The notes: generated by a model not told the origin, from the sequence alone. Positions 25,801 to 35,443 are shown, counted from the first letter of the stretch. The stretch is 64,000 nt of DNA from Flammeovirgaceae bacterium UBA2366 (GCA_002344065.1 DDTK01000012.1:434001-498000), one strand, 5' to 3'. A program made the numbers and translations.

Positions 25801-28800
25801 CTACTTCACCACATGCACCCAGCTTTTACAAAATGCCTGATCGCCAATAGTTACGGTATAGTAGTAAATACCAGCATCCAAATCCTTGGCTGACCAATCA
25901 TACTGGTAATTAGGTGACTCAAATACTTTACCGCCCCAGCGATTGTGAATGGTAAGGCCAACAGTAAGCCCGGCATCAGCAGGTGTTTTTCCTCCTGAGC
26001 CATATTGTATTACAAACCTATCGTTTTGACCGGGGGTTGACTCGGGTGTAATGACATTTGGAACAAGTATAGTGTACACTGGCAATGTTGCCTGTTGCTC
26101 ATAAACACAAAACTCTTTGATACCGGCAACCTTAACCGTATAGGTACCATCCTGACTATAGGTGTGGACATATTCGGGTAAATCGGTAGTAAAGCCATCA
26201 CCAAAGTCGAGCAGGTAGTTTTCATCTGCTTTTTGCTCTGTTTTATTCTTTAAGAAAACCTGGGGGCGGGAAAAACAATCTGTCACAAAACCGTACTCCA
26301 TTTTAACATCAATGAATGGGACAACCTCAATATTAACGGTGTCTTTAACCTTGCATCCATTGGCATCTGTTATGAGTACAAAATATTGGGTGGTCTCTTT
26401 TGGTTGTATCACTGGTGAACTTAAAGGACCATCCTTTGTACTCCATTGGTAACTTACACCACCACTTCCTGAAAGTTGATAGGTTGTGCCATAACAAATA
26501 ACATCATCCTCTTGAGCTTTCAGTAAATTCCGGAAAACACGCACGGTTTTAAAAGCTGAGTCAATACCAACACAGGTATTCAAATCAATTGCGCGTAATC
26601 GAACAAGATAAGTTCCCTCCTCCTTATATTGATGTAAAAATGATGTTGTGTCGGTTTTTACCAACTGTGTGCCGTCACCCAAATCCCATTCATAAAATTC
26701 TCCACCTGTACTGAAATTTTGAAAGCGGATCGTATCTGGATAACACAACACATCCAGGCCGGGCGCATCAAACGCTACTGAGTTGGTTTGCAGCCGTGCG
26801 CGTAGTGAAGAAAGATCAAATTTAAAAGCAGCGTTGTTACAATTTGCACTGTTGTTGGTACGCGACCATGCTCCCGGTGTGGTTGGAAAATCTGAACTTG
26901 GCAACCCGGTAGCGCTTAGCGAACGACACCCGGAGCATACCGCATGGTAAACGATACCACTTTTGTCAAACCGGCTCGTGCCACCATCAACATGCGTGCG
27001 CGATATATTTCCTCCCAGATAGGTTGCATAGAGTAGTTCAGAGGCATCTGCTGTAAGCACAATAAAGTAAAAATCAGATCCGCTGGTTGTTTTTTGCAGC
27101 GCGTCATTGGTAACGGGCATTCCTGAAGTACTGGAATTCCAATACCCCAAACCACCATTAATTAAACCACCCCACCCCGACATGTAAAGGTTATTACAAT
27201 CGTTTACCAAAAATGCTGTGGGTGAAATATTGGGTATACCTATACCGGATCCGAATCGTGTAGAAAATATCAACGTGTTTAATTCACCATTAAACTTTTG
27301 CACAAACTGACCACTGTTGGCATTGCTGTACACACCTGGCGTAGTCGGAAAATTTCCGTTGGTTTGGCCGTATGTATATACATCACCATTCTTGTCAAGA
27401 TCTATAAAATAAACCTGGTCAAACCCTGATGTACCAGTGAATGTGGAATACGCAATAGAATCACCTTCGGAAGAAATTTTCATCATCCAGCCATCCACTC
27501 CTCCGGCAATTAATGATTGATACGAATTAGACGTGGTTGGGAAATCAGCGCTGGCCGTTCCGCCACCCAGATAAATTGCATAAGTACTATCGAACTTAAT
27601 AGTATGAGATGCATCAAAATTATTTCCGCCAATAAAAGCAGACCAGATAATCTGCGTAAGCATGGCATCCATTTTCACCACTACCGCATCACTGCCACCA
27701 CCCCGATAGGTTGTACTGAAACTATTCACGCCAGGAAAATCTGGTGAGTTTGTAACGGAACTGATGTATATATTTCCCAAACTATCTGTGATCACATCGC
27801 CACGCATTTCATCGCCATAGTTTCGCACCAGTGGACTACCAGGCTGATTCAAGCCATCATTTTGAGAACCGCCCAGATAGGTTGATGCTTTGAGTTGATC
27901 ACCATCTCTGCTTATTCTGGAAAGGACAATATCGGAACCACTGAAATACTGAATAACATTTGTGCCCAACGGAACACCTCCATTAAATACACTACTGAAT
28001 GCAGATGCAGTAGTGGGAAAGTCGAAGGAACTGGTTGTGCCCAGCACAATAAGGTCCTGTGTCCTCTCATCCATCACCAGACTATGAGGTGTCTCGTTGC
28101 CCGATCCGCCCAGGTAACTGGCATACAACAACTGGCTGCCAGTTGAATCATACTTCAGAATAGCGATATCGTAGTTACCACCATAAGTCGTCTGAAAGGC
28201 TCCTGGGCTTGCCGGAAATGAACCTCCAAAAGAAGAATTATTTACAATACCAGAAGAATACAGCGTACCCCGTTCACCGGGTGTGGCTGTGCTTCCCCAA
28301 TTATCAGCTGATGAGCCAGAAAAGGTTGAGAAGATAAGCAATGGATCGATTACTAATTCATAACAGGCATCATATCCTTCCGGAAAACGAAAGCTCAGTG
28401 TGTTATTATGAAGCACATATTCACTTTTAACCTCGCATTTTTGACCATCGATGACTTGGTAAGTAAAGGGTTTCTTTTCGATTAAATAGCCAACTGAAGT
28501 AGCCATGATAAGATTTCCATGATCCAGGTAAAGCTGATCTGCTCCATTTATTTCAATTTGCACCTGCCCTGCATAGGCAGCAGGCTTTACAATAAAATCA
28601 TACTTGAGATTTTGATTGACAGAACTAATCCGAAGATCAATACCTGAATACAAATCAGGATAAACAACTTCAGCAAAGGCATAAGCCCGCGAAGCCCATT
28701 GGGACGTATCATTGCCCAGAAAAAAATTATAATATTCTTTTGATGGTATGGATGCTACCGATGGCCTTAAAGCAAGCGCACCGGGAAACCGTATTTGAAC

Positions 28801-29091
28801 ATGATGCCCATCCATCCTGTCATCCATCTCTTCTGTTCCATCTGATTCGCTTATATGACCGTGCAATCGTAAATGCGCTTCATTAGCTTTTTGCTGATCA
28901 AATAAATACAGGGAGAACTGACCCGGTGAAAGCATCAATCTTCCAGCCGGTGTACGTGCTGCAAAATTTATTGACTCAGGCCACTGACCTTTATTCTCAA
29001 TAAATTTTAAAGCAGGTGTTTGTGCTGATCCGGCCAACGGAGCACTGAAAAGAAATGCTATAAATAACCTGAAGTAAACCTGTTTCATCAC
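25801..29091 (-). CDS. Large secreted SBBP/PKD protein with T9SS type B sorting domain
   Basis: The 1096-residue protein has a signal peptide (residues 1-23). An N-terminal domain typical of SBBP proteins follows (FIENKGQWPESINFAAR). Then comes a beta-propeller-like series of SBBP repeats (about residues 255-740), with recurring LGG and (D/N)FPTT motifs every 55-65 residues. Three PKD-like domains (about 765-1000, for example YEWDLGDGT and LLDFGDGF) come next. A gliding-motility/type B T9SS C-terminal domain (VPNVITPESTPGQNDRF, LTIHNRWGGKVFES) ends it. It is probably a cell-surface adhesin or gliding-related protein. Confidence 0.92.
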   Translation of the reverse strand: MMKQVYFRLFIAFLFSAPLAGSAQTPALKFIENKGQWPESINFAARTPAGRLMLSPGQFSLYLFDQQKANEAHLRLHGHISESDGTEEMDDRMDGHHVQIRFPGALALRPSVASIPSKEYYNFFLGNDTSQWASRAYAFAEVVYPDLYSGIDLRISSVNQNLKYDFIVKPAAYAGQVQIEINGADQLYLDHGNLIMATSVGYLIEKKPFTYQVIDGQKCEVKSEYVLHNNTLSFRFPEGYDACYELVIDPLLIFSTFSGSSADNWGSTATPGERGTLYSSGIVNNSSFGGSFPASPGAFQTTYGGNYDIAILKYDSTGSQLLYASYLGGSGNETPHSLVMDERTQDLIVLGTTSSFDFPTTASAFSSVFNGGVPLGTNVIQYFSGSDIVLSRISRDGDQLKASTYLGGSQNDGLNQPGSPLVRNYGDEMRGDVITDSLGNIYISSVTNSPDFPGVNSFSTTYRGGGSDAVVVKMDAMLTQIIWSAFIGGNNFDASHTIKFDSTYAIYLGGGTASADFPTTSNSYQSLIAGGVDGWMMKISSEGDSIAYSTFTGTSGFDQVYFIDLDKNGDVYTYGQTNGNFPTTPGVYSNANSGQFVQKFNGELNTLIFSTRFGSGIGIPNISPTAFLVNDCNNLYMSGWGGLINGGLGYWNSSTSGMPVTNDALQKTTSGSDFYFIVLTADASELLYATYLGGNISRTHVDGGTSRFDKSGIVYHAVCSGCRSLSATGLPSSDFPTTPGAWSRTNNSANCNNAAFKFDLSSLRARLQTNSVAFDAPGLDVLCYPDTIRFQNFSTGGEFYEWDLGDGTQLVKTDTTSFLHQYKEEGTYLVRLRAIDLNTCVGIDSAFKTVRVFRNLLKAQEDDVICYGTTYQLSGSGGVSYQWSTKDGPLSSPVIQPKETTQYFVLITDANGCKVKDTVNIEVVPFIDVKMEYGFVTDCFSRPQVFLKNKTEQKADENYLLDFGDGFTTDLPEYVHTYSQDGTYTVKVAGIKEFCVYEQQATLPVYTILVPNVITPESTPGQNDRFVIQYGSGGKTPADAGLTVGLTIHNRWGGKVFESPNYQYDWSAKDLDAGIYYYTVTIGDQAFCKSWVHVVK

Positions 29092-29131
29092 TACCTAACA
29101 ACAGGGCAAAATACTAAAACTTACGCATTGA

Positions 29132-31699
29132 TTACCCTTCTTTTCGAAGCACCTGAAGTGGCGGAGTAGCGATCACTTCGCGCGAATTCCACCACCCGAT
29201 GATCATGGTTAGCAATACTACCCCGGCCGTAATTGTAACCACTTCCAGCCAGTTAAAGGCGAAGGTTATTTTAAAGAAAAAGGTGGTTAATAAATAGCCA
29301 CCACCAAGGGAAAGAAACATGCCGGTAAGCGCTGAAAATAAACCCAGGTAGGCATATTCGATAAGTGTAATTTTCATGATCTGTTTAGTACGTGCACCTA
29401 TGGTTCGCAATAACACATTTTCCTTCATGCGAACATATTTACTGTTGATGACCGCACCGGTTAATACCACCAATCCCGTAACGATACTGAACAACGCAAG
29501 AAACCTGATTACCGCGCCAAGTTTGTTAAACAAATCATTTACTGTACTCAGGATCAACCTCAAATCAATAAGCGAAACATTGGGGTATTGCATGATGAGT
29601 TGCTGCTGAAAACGGTTGGCTGCCTGTTGGTTGTCAATACGGGTTGCCGTAACATAAACCTGTGGAGCCTCTTCCAACACACCTGTCGGAAATACAAAAA
29701 TAAAATTAGGCGGATCTTTCGGCCATTCAACTTTACGTATGCCACTGATAAAAACTTTAACAGGTATGCCCTGAACATCAAATACCAATGAATCACCCTC
29801 CTTAACACCCAGCTCTTCATGTAATCCCTCGGATATGGTAACCCAAACCGAATCGCGACCAAGAGTTTTGTGATGCAGTTCACCACTGATTAGCTCTTCA
29901 GACAGGTGCAGGCTGTCACGATATGTTACGCGGTACTCACGTGTCAACGCCCAGTTCGGAACCCGATCGGTGGTGTCTTGCTGAACTTCTTCCACGGTTT
30001 TATTCTTCAGTTCTTTTAAGCGGCAGGTAACAATAGGCACAACCTGATTAACGGTAAGGCTATTCTCTTCCATTAATTTTACAACACCGTCTTTTTGTGA
30101 TGGCTGAATATCAAACAGTATGGTGTTGGATTGATTCTCCTGCCCGCTAAACTCAACCTGACCTAGTAAACTCTTTTCTACAATATTCAGGGTAGTTATA
30201 ATAAAAGCGCCCAACCCAATCGCCACCATCAAAACCCGTGTTTGATTATTGGGGCGGTAAAGATTGGACAATGCATGTCGCCAGATAAAAGAAGAATTAG
30301 ACGGAAAAAATCTACGTACCAGGTAAAGCAAGGCTATTGCTACCAAAGTAAGGGCACCCAATGCCACTGCAAGCCCGGCAAAGAATGAAAGTCCGATCAG
30401 AATATTACGTGTTTGTAGTGCTGCGAACACTAATGGAAAAAAAGCAATGAGTATAACAACAAGAACCCTGGCTTTCGAAAATATTTTAGCCGGTTCAAAG
30501 TCTGCACGCAAAACGGTTAACGGTGGCACAAACCTTACGGCCATTAACGGAAGCATAGAAAACAAAAGCGATACAACCGTACCCACCATAATCCCCTTCC
30601 AGAAGGATAACCATGATACCGAGAAGCTGACCTCCACCGGAAGCAATCCCTTGAACGCAACCGGAATAATCTGCTGAATCGTTAAACCCAATGTGGCACC
30701 AACCAGGCTACCGATTATTCCCAATAAAAAGATCTGAATAAAATAAATATTAAAAGCTTGCCAACCGGACGATCCCACACAACGAAGCACGGCCACTTCA
30801 TCGCGTTTTTCGCGCGCATAAATATGTACAGAACTGGCCACTCCAATGCAACCCAAAATAAGTGCTACAAAAGCCAGCAAGGAAAAGAAACGGTATACCG
30901 ATTGAAACGCCTCCCCTAGTTCTTCCTTGCGTTCCTGAACGGTATCATACCCGTGTCCGTATTTTCTTACTTCTGTTTTAAGTGTTGTCACCAACAACTC
31001 CGTTTGTACCTCACTCTCTGTTTTAAAATAGTTTCGATAATTTACACGACTGCCGTACTGAACCAACCCGGTTGAATCGAGTTGAGCCATGGCAATGTAA
31101 ACTGAAGGAGTGAAGGTGGAGAGTATGCCACCTCCGCCAGGAATTTTTGTAACTACACCGGCTACTTCAAAGTATGAGTTGCCGATACGAATCGAATCGC
31201 CTGAGCTAACTTCATATTGACTTGCTAAAGTTTCGTCCAGTAAGGCATAGCCTTCATTGCGCATTTTCTGGTAAGCATTCGGTGGCAGCGTTTCAATGCT
31301 ACCGTAAAATGGAAAATCACCTTCCAGCGATACCAGTCTGATTAAACGTGATTGTCCGGAGTTTACAAACAAAACCATCGAAGCCATGTCGGCTTCACGG
31401 GCTTGCGGAAACTTAGTGGAATCAAAAAGGGAAAGAAGTTCTGGCTCAAATTTTTTGTTTCCGTTAATTACCAGGTCAGCGCCTAACAATTCCTTCGCAT
31501 TGCGGTCTATATCCTGTTGCAATGATTCATTCAGTGAATCCAATGAAACTACAGCGGCAATTCCGGTAATCAGCGAAGCTGCAAATAAAAATAACCGTGA
31601 GAAATTATGACGGGCATCACGCCATGCCATCGTCCACACCCAACGGTCCTGAAAAATATTCCGGGTCTTACGCTTTATCTTTATGATATATTCGATCAT
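29132..31699 (-). CDS. FtsX-like ABC transporter permease (YbbP type)
   Basis: The 855-residue permease has a first transmembrane helix near residues 33-53, a large periplasmic domain, two blocks of three to four helices with the FtsX signature (AREKRDEVAVLRCVGSSGWQ and MKENVLLRTIGARTKQIMK), a second periplasmic domain and a final helix pair. This two-unit layout matches E. coli YbbP. It is encoded right after its ATPase (ATGA overlap). The neighbouring divergent TesA-like esterase repeats the E. coli tesA-ybbA-ybbP arrangement. Lipid or lipoprotein extrusion is a reasonable guess. Confidence 0.9.
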   Translation of the reverse strand: MIEYIIKIKRKTRNIFQDRWVWTMAWRDARHNFSRLFLFAASLITGIAAVVSLDSLNESLQQDIDRNAKELLGADLVINGNKKFEPELLSLFDSTKFPQAREADMASMVLFVNSGQSRLIRLVSLEGDFPFYGSIETLPPNAYQKMRNEGYALLDETLASQYEVSSGDSIRIGNSYFEVAGVVTKIPGGGGILSTFTPSVYIAMAQLDSTGLVQYGSRVNYRNYFKTESEVQTELLVTTLKTEVRKYGHGYDTVQERKEELGEAFQSVYRFFSLLAFVALILGCIGVASSVHIYAREKRDEVAVLRCVGSSGWQAFNIYFIQIFLLGIIGSLVGATLGLTIQQIIPVAFKGLLPVEVSFSVSWLSFWKGIMVGTVVSLLFSMLPLMAVRFVPPLTVLRADFEPAKIFSKARVLVVILIAFFPLVFAALQTRNILIGLSFFAGLAVALGALTLVAIALLYLVRRFFPSNSSFIWRHALSNLYRPNNQTRVLMVAIGLGAFIITTLNIVEKSLLGQVEFSGQENQSNTILFDIQPSQKDGVVKLMEENSLTVNQVVPIVTCRLKELKNKTVEEVQQDTTDRVPNWALTREYRVTYRDSLHLSEELISGELHHKTLGRDSVWVTISEGLHEELGVKEGDSLVFDVQGIPVKVFISGIRKVEWPKDPPNFIFVFPTGVLEEAPQVYVTATRIDNQQAANRFQQQLIMQYPNVSLIDLRLILSTVNDLFNKLGAVIRFLALFSIVTGLVVLTGAVINSKYVRMKENVLLRTIGARTKQIMKITLIEYAYLGLFSALTGMFLSLGGGYLLTTFFFKITFAFNWLEVVTITAGVVLLTMIIGWWNSREVIATPPLQVLRKEG

Positions 31700-32388
31700 A
31701 AAGCAGCAACGATTTCTTCTTCAACCAATTTTCCACCCTTCATGCGCAAAATACGCTCGGTTTTTCGGGCCAGCTCAAGGTTATGCGTTACCAATACCAG
31801 TGTTGTACCTTGTTCTTTATTCAGGGTAAACAGCAAATCAGTAATGTGATGGGAATTTTCTTCATCCAGGTTGCCGGTTGGTTCATCGGCAAAAAGAATT
31901 TTAGGGTCAGTAATAAACGCGCGCGCCATGGCAACACGTTGCTGTTCCCCTCCTGATAATTGTGATGGGTAATGGTGCATTCTGCCCTCCAACCCAACCC
32001 GTGATAATAATTCCTTTGCTTTCGCAGAAACATTCTTCACACCGCGTAATTCTAACGGCACCATAACGTTTTCCAGGGCGGTGAGTGTTGCCAGCAACTG
32101 GAAATTCTGAAACACAAACCCAACATATTGATTGCGGATATAAGCCCGGTCATCCTCACTCATGGCATTGAGTTTAAAGCCCATTAGTGAAATCGTTCCG
32201 CTGCTGGCCACATCAAGTCCGGCACATAACCCTAACAAAGTTGTCTTGCCACTACCGGATGGCCCGATTATCGCTACTGTATTACCCTGATGGACAGCAA
32301 AACTCACCTTATCCAATACGGTAAGCTGGGCAGCTCCTGAAGGGTACGATTTGGTTAATTCTTCTGCGAGGAGAACAAGCTGGGACAT
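31696..32388 (-). CDS. ABC transporter ATP-binding protein (YbbA/LolD type)
   Basis: This is a 230-residue ATPase of the MacB/LolD group. Walker A is GPSGSGKTTLLGLCAG, the Q-loop region is FVFQNFQLLATLTA, the signature is LSGGEQQRVAMARA, Walker B is ILFADEPTGNLD, and the switch His is in LVLVTHN. It powers the YbbP-type permease whose start it overlaps. It is divergent from the TesA-like esterase across a 90-base gap. Confidence 0.95.
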   Translation of the reverse strand: MSQLVLLAEELTKSYPSGAAQLTVLDKVSFAVHQGNTVAIIGPSGSGKTTLLGLCAGLDVASSGTISLMGFKLNAMSEDDRAYIRNQYVGFVFQNFQLLATLTALENVMVPLELRGVKNVSAKAKELLSRVGLEGRMHHYPSQLSGGEQQRVAMARAFITDPKILFADEPTGNLDEENSHHITDLLFTLNKEQGTTLVLVTHNLELARKTERILRMKGGKLVEEEIVAAL

Positions 32389-32478
32389 AGAATGATTTTC
32401 AGATTACAGAATTCGATTGACGATGTTGCAAGATAAACTAACTTTAAAGCTTTAACGTTTAACCCTTAAACTAATTCC

Positions 32479-33087
32479 ATGGTCGGAAAGTTTAGCTGGA
32501 TTATTGTATCACTTCTATTTCTCCAAGGTTCAACTACGGTGAAAACCATCATGTTCTATGGTGACAGCCTTACAGCCGGGTACGGGCTATCAACAGAAGA
32601 AGCCTTTCCTGCCCTGCTTGAAAAAAAGCTGAATGCCCAATCGATAAGATGCAAGGTGATTAATGCCGGGTTGAGCGGTGAGACTTCGGCCGGTGGATTA
32701 TCCCGTATTGACTGGGTATTGCGCCAACCGGTTGACATTTTTGTGCTCGAATTAGGCGGAAACGATGGCCTGCGTGGTCTTCCGCTTGAACAAACCAAAG
32801 CCAACCTGCAGGCCATTATAGATAAAGTGAAAGCCAAAAACCCGAATGCTAAAATTGTTGTGGCCGGTATGATGGTGCCACCTAATATGGGAAAGGATTA
32901 CACCACACAATTTAAAGATGTGTTCCCTGAACTGGCTAAGAAAAATAAAGCAACGCTAATCCCCTTTTTATTGGAAGGTGTAGGCGGAAATGAAAAATTG
33001 AATCTTCCTGATGGTATTCACCCGAATATAGAAGGGCATAAGATTATTGCAACTAACCTGGTGAACTTTATAGGTCCGCTGCTATAA
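32479..33087 (+). CDS. TesA-like SGNH arylesterase / lysophospholipase
   Basis: This 202-residue SGNH hydrolase has a signal-like hydrophobic N-terminus (FSWIIVSLLFLQGSTT). Block I is MFYGDSLTAGYG (Ser30), block III is LELGGNDGLRG, and block V is LPDGIHPNIEGH. Relatives are the periplasmic multifunctional thioesterase/lysophospholipase L1, TesA. The gene is divergent from the YbbA-type ATPase, the same layout as in E. coli, which supports a link between the esterase and the exporter. Confidence 0.93.
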   Translation: MVGKFSWIIVSLLFLQGSTTVKTIMFYGDSLTAGYGLSTEEAFPALLEKKLNAQSIRCKVINAGLSGETSAGGLSRIDWVLRQPVDIFVLELGGNDGLRGLPLEQTKANLQAIIDKVKAKNPNAKIVVAGMMVPPNMGKDYTTQFKDVFPELAKKNKATLIPFLLEGVGGNEKLNLPDGIHPNIEGHKIIATNLVNFIGPLL

Positions 33088-33163
33088 TTCGCTACCTGGA
33101 CTTTAGTGGAGTTTGGTGTTTTTGAGATTTAGTGGCTTGCCCCATTTTTTTCAAAAGCATGAG

Positions 33164-34039
33164 TTACAATTTCTTCAGGCATTCAAATAAAAACGTAATG
33201 ACATCCTGTGTAACAGGATCATCATCTCTTCCAAATTCACGATGCATGGATAAACTGTTTTTCTTCGGATAGCCCTTTATCTGAATAGTGATGTCTGATT
33301 CCTTGAATTTTCGGGCGAGATTAACAGCATCGCTTTCCGTAGGAGTTTTACTTCCGGAATAGGCCAGAAAAATCGGTGGTACTAACATACCCGATTTGAT
33401 ATGCGTTACCGGAGAAGCTTCAGCCCACTCCTTTTCCGTTAGTCCAAAAGTATCCAGGCACCAGTCCTTTACTTTGTTGTTGTTATCCGGAATAATCTTA
33501 GCAACATCAAACCCGAGACCATCAATTGAAATTACACCCTTAATCATATCCAGAGAACCGTCAGCTTGCTTCATGTAGTCTTCATTCACGGTAATCATTA
33601 CCGACATCTGTGCACCGGAAGCATATCCCATCAAAAAAATCTTATCCTTATCGCCACTGTAATGCACAATGTTGTTATAAACCCAAACAAGGGCGTTGGC
33701 AACATCCTGCATATGACCAGGATGTTTTACATCGGGCGAAAGCCGGTGATTAATGCTGATAAAAATATAACCCTTAGAGGTGAAGTACTCAGGCTTTACC
33801 CCAACATCACTTTTATCGCCAAAGGCCCATAAACCACCATGCACCCAAATAATAACCGGGGATTTACTCCCCTTCTTGGGCATATAAATATCCAAAGCAT
33901 TAAGTCGCGGATCTTTGGCCAGTTTGGCATACTGAAGATCAAGCACTTTAAAGTAAGGTCCGGTATCACCTTTACGCTGACCCCATAAGGACATGGAACA
34001 TAATAAAGCGCAAAAAATTAATAAACGCTTAACCTGCAT
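33164..34039 (-). CDS. Secreted alpha/beta hydrolase-fold protein with altered nucleophile elbow
   Basis: The protein has a signal peptide (LLIFCALLCSMSLWGQ) and a fold like the BD-FAE/kynurenine-formamidase-type esterases, with oxyanion motif WVHGGLWAFGD. The nucleophile elbow, normally GHSAG, reads GYASG (residues 138-142), which puts Ala at the catalytic serine position and Ser one residue later. The usual HGxxD acid site is also unclear (AYSGSKTPTESD). A terminal His remains (SMHREFG). It may be a non-catalytic member or use a shifted serine. It is divergent from the MFS gene. Confidence 0.82.
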   Translation of the reverse strand: MQVKRLLIFCALLCSMSLWGQRKGDTGPYFKVLDLQYAKLAKDPRLNALDIYMPKKGSKSPVIIWVHGGLWAFGDKSDVGVKPEYFTSKGYIFISINHRLSPDVKHPGHMQDVANALVWVYNNIVHYSGDKDKIFLMGYASGAQMSVMITVNEDYMKQADGSLDMIKGVISIDGLGFDVAKIIPDNNNKVKDWCLDTFGLTEKEWAEASPVTHIKSGMLVPPIFLAYSGSKTPTESDAVNLARKFKESDITIQIKGYPKKNSLSMHREFGRDDDPVTQDVITFLFECLKKL

Positions 34040-34088
34040 ACGTGTAAAAAATGGTAAACATTGTCTCCTTATTCGCAGTTAAAATATC

Positions 34089-34112
34089 AATTATTTGGCC
34101 AAAAAAATAATT
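34089..34112. promoter_or_regulatory. Inverted repeat in the MFS gene upstream region
   Basis: The arms AATTATTT and AAATAATT flank eight bases and overlap a perfect 10-bp palindrome, TTTGGCCAAA. The site lies 36 bases before the chosen MFS start and 50 bases before the divergent hydrolase gene, a possible shared operator. AT-richness makes a chance repeat plausible. Confidence 0.3.
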
Positions 34113-34147
34113 ATCAAACCACCCCATACACCTATTTTCGCCCCTTG

Positions 34148-35359
34148 ATGAAAAATGAAAGACTTCTCCTGCTCATTCTGGCTGCCGCCATGTTTACTCA
34201 TATTATGGATTTTATGATCATGATGCCCTTGAGTCCTTCGCTGATGAGCATTTTTGATATCAACGCACAGGAGTTCAGTTTACTCGTGTCTTCATACACC
34301 ATAACGGCTGGGGTAACCGGCTTTCTGGCGGCTTTTCGTATAGATCGCTATGATCGAAAAAGTATGATGCTGGTGATGTATCTTGGATTCACCTTAGGCA
34401 CATTAGCGTGTGCTATCGCTCCTTCTTATTTTTTCCTGCTCATGGCCCGTTCGGTGGCAGGAGCTTTTGGTGGCGTTCTGGGCGCCTTGATTCTTTCTAT
34501 TGTTAGCGATGCCATTCCGCTTGAGCGAAGAGCAAGCGCCTTGGGAATTGTGATGGCTTCTTTTTCAGTGGCTTCTGTATTTGGTGTACCTTTTGGGCTA
34601 TTTCTGGCCAGCAAATTTAGCTGGCATGCCCCCTTTCTCTTTTTGGGGATGTTAGCTGCCCTCATCTTCGTATTAATGTTTTGGTTTATTCCTCCGCTTA
34701 GGGCACATCTGGACACGGGTAATGGAATCAAGAAGCCTATGGAGATATTGAAAAACATTTTTGGTCAGCGAAGTACACGACTTGGATTGACCTTCGCTGC
34801 TGTTCTAACCCTGGGTCATTTTACTATTGTTCCTTTTATCGCGGCCTATATGGTAGGCAATGTGGGCTTCTCCAATGACGAACTCGCCTACATTTACCTG
34901 GTGGGCGGAGCGCTCACTATTTTCTTTTCACCGTGGGTAGGCAAAATGGCCGATAAACACGGACGATTAAAAATCTTTACCATCTTCGGCAGCCTGGTGA
35001 TTATTCCGATTGTAATCATCACCAACATGCCGCCCACACCATTATGGGCTGCACTGATTGTGGCCGGTATATTTTTCATTTTCAGTAACGGACGTATGGT
35101 TCCTTCTACCACTATGGAAACGGCAATCATAAGCCCGGAAAGCCGTGGAAGTTACATGAGCATCCGGTCATCGGTACAACAGCTAACCTCTGGTCTGGCT
35201 TCCTTTGTTGCGGGAACTATCATCAGCGAAAAAGCTTCTGTATTTGGGCCGGATGCGAAAGCACTGGTGAATTATGGTTATGTAGGATTAATTGCCGTTT
35301 TCTTCAGCCTGGTATCGCTGTGGTTAGCCCGAAAACTTCAGGTAGCTCAAGGTGCTTAA
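34148..35359 (+). CDS. MFS transporter (DHA1/AraJ-like efflux family)
   Basis: The chosen product has 403 residues and about 12 transmembrane helices. The motif A region between helices 2 and 3 reads GFLAAFRIDRYDRKSMM and its counterpart in the second half is GKMADKHGRLKIF. Helix 1 includes THIMDFMIMMPLSPSL, a common start of the AraJ/YdhP-like group of proton-driven exporters. ATG 34148 places the first helix near the N-terminus. A TTG-initiated frame from 34061 would add 29 polar residues. The substrate is unknown. Confidence 0.9.
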   Translation: MKNERLLLLILAAAMFTHIMDFMIMMPLSPSLMSIFDINAQEFSLLVSSYTITAGVTGFLAAFRIDRYDRKSMMLVMYLGFTLGTLACAIAPSYFFLLMARSVAGAFGGVLGALILSIVSDAIPLERRASALGIVMASFSVASVFGVPFGLFLASKFSWHAPFLFLGMLAALIFVLMFWFIPPLRAHLDTGNGIKKPMEILKNIFGQRSTRLGLTFAAVLTLGHFTIVPFIAAYMVGNVGFSNDELAYIYLVGGALTIFFSPWVGKMADKHGRLKIFTIFGSLVIIPIVIITNMPPTPLWAALIVAGIFFIFSNGRMVPSTTMETAIISPESRGSYMSIRSSVQQLTSGLASFVAGTIISEKASVFGPDAKALVNYGYVGLIAVFFSLVSLWLARKLQVAQGA

Positions 35360-35380
35360 ATACACTTATCCTTTATTTTC

Positions 35381-35394
35381 TTGATCATGATCAA
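35381..35394. promoter_or_regulatory. Perfect FNR/CRP-type palindrome upstream of the DUF4281 gene
   Basis: TTGATCATGATCAA is a perfect 14-bp palindrome and an exact match to the FNR consensus TTGAT-N4-ATCAA. It lies 50 bases before the DUF4281 start codon. A near-match -7 element (TAAGCTTTG, one extra base in the spacer) ends at 35424. If that element is used, the site centres near -42, the classic activator position. This points to oxygen- or redox-responsive control by a Crp/Fnr-family protein; the regulator itself is not in the window. Confidence 0.5.
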
Positions 35395-35443
35395 TGCAAA
35401 CTTCTGATATAGTTGTAAGCTTTGTGAAATAAATTTATCACCT

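Noticed and set aside
34061..34147. TTG-initiated extension of the MFS transporter
   Set aside because: It adds 29 polar residues before helix 1; ATG 34148 starts right before the first helix.
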